Source of the DNA: Trogon surrucura
Lineage: Eukaryota > Chordata > Aves > Trogoniformes > Trogonidae
Direction of reading: 5' to 3'
Length of the DNA stretch: 64,000 nucleotides
Assembly: GCA_020746105.1 (NCBI GenBank)
Contig: CM036636.1
Location: 9,920,001 to 9,984,000, forward strand
Of this stretch, positions 61,161 through 64,000 are shown piece after piece (position 1 is the first letter of the stretch; the number at the start of each line of letters is the position of its first letter). The notes under the pieces were generated by a model. The model was not told the DNA's origin and ran no database searches. It saw only the letters and a list, made by a program, of their open reading frames with translations. Made by a program: the position numbers and the translations under genes.

Positions 61161-63807
61161 CTGCGAGAGAAAAAAAAGTGGGTTTAGGAGATTCACAGCA
61201 CTGATGTAACATCGGCCTTGATTTCTGCTGCCTCGAATCTTACACTGAAACCAAATCAGACAGACGGTAACGCAGGGAGTTTCAAGGAAAACAAACCACC
61301 TGGAAAGAAAAACACGTTTATATCGGCACACGAATTGGGTGAGTTAAAGCTGGTATTTTTAGAGATGGACCTAACCCAAAAGTTCAAGTGTAGAACTACT
61401 GAAACAATACATCATTGCAGTCTGTAGCACTATAAAATAACTCCATCGCCAAGTGCTGCCTTACAGCAGAGCTGAGCTTATTTCAAGTGTTACTTTCCTT
61501 CTGCAACGACTGTACTAGGAAGGAATCCTTCGCCTGCCTCTGGGAGGGGACGAGGCCATTCTTCCAGCCATCCCCAGTAACTCTACAACAGCAGTTTTGT
61601 TTCAGCTGAACGAAAAACAGTCGGAGCGTGTGCGAAGGGCACGCGGTGCAGCGCCAAAGAATTTCTCTGCTCTAACAAGACCCTCTGTGCCGCCCCTGCG
61701 CAAACAACAGGCGCCGCAGAAGCCCCACGCTGCAGCCCTGACTCTTCAGGCGTCGGCTGATCGCATCTCGCTAATAACGCGTTACCGCGGCCAACGGAAA
61801 GGGGGCCGCATATTAATACTAATAATTGTATTTAAAACCTTGGAGTAATACCTGCTTGAACTCTTAATTAAGAAGCCAGACCACAACCGGCTTCGCGGCA
61901 CACGAGCCGTAAGGAACAGTTATAGCTGCTCTGTGCTTTAGCTGGCTCTCCCGCTTTGAACACACTCTTAAGAAGATTATTTTAGCAGGAGATATTGAAA
62001 GGTTTGTGGTTTTGGTTTTTTTTTTAACTTAATGTTGGCTTATTGATGCTGCAGGAAAGGCACCTTTTCAAAATATTACAATTACATTCCGAGGTGTCAT
62101 TTCTCTCAGCTAGGGCCCCAGCTGGCGTCACTTACGATCCCGGCTGTAAAGCAGCTTGCAAAGGAATTGTTGAGTTATCTGAAAGCAGCAGCTGCCAGCT
62201 CAGTAAATTATTTTATCAGTCACGGTGAGCTGCAGGCAGGGAAAGCACCTCCGGTGGCGTACACACTTTCTCCCCCATAAGTGACACTTGTGTGAAGCAT
62301 TTAATGGAAAAAAAAAAGTTAGAAGGGGCTGTTTTACAGGAGCAGCGATGGCTTCTGCGCCGGCTACAGCTGGCGGCGGGCAAACGCAAAGGGAAGAGGA
62401 ACGGTTGGGTATTCTGTGTTTTAACATCTAGGAAACATCTGGTTCGTTGAGACTGTCAACAAATCTCTTCATTTCTGAAAGCCTGAAGATTCACTTGCAT
62501 TTTTATTCCTTTTGCTGGTGAAATTCTATGAGCTGACCACATAAACGACTTACACCCGTGCTGAGACGCTAAATCCAAACACTGATTTTACGTACCTGTG
62601 AAAGTAAAGGTGAGCCTAACCCGCCTCCAGTTCACACATAATAAACCAGACTATTTCCTCTGCACCGCACTTTCCTTTTCTCCCTTCTAGTCTTAGGTCT
62701 GGATTTATTCTATCAGCCATGGGAACAGTCTATTTTGCTTATTCTCCTTTTGTCTTATTTTATCTGACTTGATACGCACGGATTCTGTAGGATATTATGG
62801 GGTATCCATGTCCAAGCAAGACAAAACAATACTTACCTCCTTCATACTAATGCGTCATCAACATTTCTGAAGCACATTCAAATATTAGAGAAAGAGGTTA
62901 TCTAAAAAAATAATTTTACTGCTGTCATACCTGACCACACTCACATGAATTAATACGTGTATTCTGATGTTTATGCAGGAGGGAACTACAGATGTATTTC
63001 TGGGATAACAAATATAAAAGTCAGTCTCAGCTTGGAGACTTTTGCTATTAGAGCATTTGAAGAACAAACAAAAAAAAAAAGATGCAGGAGCACATACATT
63101 GATGTCCATGTTCAGCCTCTTACGTAAAAATATATTTGGAACCAATGTCTGGGCAGACACCAGCTTGCAGCTCGGTGACCAGCACGCTAGTTTATACCTG
63201 CAGCCTCGGGGTGGATTTCTTTATCCCACGCTGATTTAAATGGAACCCGGACAATCCTCCTCGATGGCCAGAAGGAGCAGTGCTACAAAACCTTCTGGAA
63301 CACTCCAGCTGCTCTTTCCTTGCTATAAATGGCTCCAAAAATGTTGTCAGGAACATTGTGGTGGTGTTGTTGAGATAGGAATGTTAGCACAACCGAAATT
63401 ATTCAACATTTTACAAAAGCTATGGAAAAGCTGCCAAATTTATGGACTCAACAGCAATTTTAGAAATTAACTTCTATATTAAATGGTGTGTTCAGGCCAT
63501 TAATATAACATGAAAATAATCCCTGAGCTCTGCTATTTCGTAGATTACTGGCTCAGATCTAAAAACGTGGCCAGAGCAGATGGGGAGCTAATTCGCTGCT
63601 GAGGGCTTGGTTGGTCGTTTGACCTCGCTCCTGCACCAACAAAATTTACAGCAAGGGGTGCTTGTACTCAAAAAAAGCTCCATGAGAGCCTTTTAATAGC
63701 TGAGCGCTGCGCGAGTCTGTGCAGAAACCTATCGCCCTTCCCTCACCCATCACAAAGACAACGAAACTGGAAAAAAGGGAGCGCGCCGTTGGGCAGGGGG
63801 GACTCAC
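61161..63807 (-). other. TTLL11: TTLL11 last intron (inferred)
   Basis: AT-rich intron-like sequence between the two - strand exons. I find no further exon in it and no recognised repeat. Open frames such as 62885-63160 (-) and 63240-63470 (+) have no splice or protein support. Confidence 0.5.
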
Positions 63808-63859
63808 TGGGAAGCGCAAAGCAATACAGGTAGCTTTGGTTGTCCTCAATGCAACCTTT
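63808..63859 (-). CDS. TTLL11: candidate 52-nt penultimate exon of TTLL11
   Basis: On the - strand a good acceptor (TTTGTCTTCCCCAG) and a perfect donor (GTGAGT) enclose 52 bases that read KGCIEDNQSYLYCFALP plus one base. That overhang joins the two leading bases of the 60871-61160 exon to make Arg and continues in frame into MCLQAFVEAFF. The other frames are less convincing. I do not remember the human sequence well enough to confirm it; splice sites and phase are the support. Confidence 0.55.
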
Positions 63860-64000
63860 CTGGGGAAGACAAATCGAAAAGAGAAGTTAAGCATATTTAT
63901 TTCTAGCTCCTGCCTAGCTTTTGGTTCGGTTGGTTTCTGCTAGCCCGTACTAATACGAGCTGTAATGAAGTTGAAGGTTCCCCTGGGAGCGGTTCGAAAT
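63860..64000 (-). other. TTLL11: TTLL11 intron continuing beyond the window
   Basis: This is the sequence 5' of the candidate exon on the - strand. No coding content is seen. The catalytic exons of the gene should lie further right, outside the window. Confidence 0.4.

Noticed and set aside
63240-63470. 76-codon + strand open frame near the right end
   Set aside because: AT-rich intron sequence of the - strand gene; no domain or splice support.
1-64000. Retroviral, LTR, CRISPR, prophage, tRNA or rRNA content
   Set aside because: No recognisable examples seen; the only mobile elements I can support are the two CR1 tails.

Overview
The window is vertebrate nuclear DNA and almost certainly avian. 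It holds a compact, GC-rich multi-exon gene with consensus GT-AG introns, CpG-island promoters, and 3' tails of CR1 LINEs (38236-38410 and 53900-53953), the dominant retroposon of birds and other sauropsids. I see no bacterial or viral gene, no retroviral or LTR element, and no tRNA or rRNA gene.

Most of the window (about 1.4-50.87 kb, + strand) is DAB2IP (also called AIP1), a SynGAP-family Ras GTPase-activating protein. Thirteen coding exons between 8923 and 45556 join in phase to an unbroken protein of 1061 residues from the Met at 8933, close to the roughly 1065-residue short human isoform as I recall it. The order is: C-terminal half of a PH domain, C2 domain, RasGAP domain with the arginine finger at residue 289, a low-complexity Ser/Pro-rich region with an NPVY motif and a seven-proline run, and a C-terminal coiled coil ending in SNC. 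The upstream exons of the long human isoform are absent, so the window starts inside the intron of that isoform or just upstream of internal promoters. A CpG island at about 1.35-2.45 kb carries two candidate first exons. One (1542-1612) splices in frame and would add a Cys-rich, hydrophobic N-terminus. The other (ending at 2104, behind a CCAAT box and GC boxes) would give a leader with an overlapping upstream ORF.

After the stop at 45554-45556 lies a probable 3' UTR of up to about 5.3 kb. It has a proximal AATAAA (46509) and a distal ATTAAA (50843), with two GTGCAAT seed matches for the miR-25/32/92 family beyond the proximal signal. From about 50.87 to 58.7 kb I recognise no gene, only one CR1 tail and a small tandem repeat.

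On the - strand the window ends in the 3' part of a second gene whose last coding exon (60871-61160) and a 52-nt candidate penultimate exon (63808-63859) join in frame. I assign it to TTLL11, a tubulin polyglutamylase, from the remembered tail-to-tail DAB2IP-TTLL11 arrangement on human 9q33 and from its C-terminal sequence. DAB2IP dampens Ras signalling and links TNF receptor signalling to ASK1-JNK; TTLL11 modifies microtubules. Their adjacency is conserved synteny, not evidence of a shared pathway. I found no clearly novel system; the best leads are alternative 5' ends, a tandem splice acceptor, a CR1-containing read-through tail and 3' UTR choice in DAB2IP.
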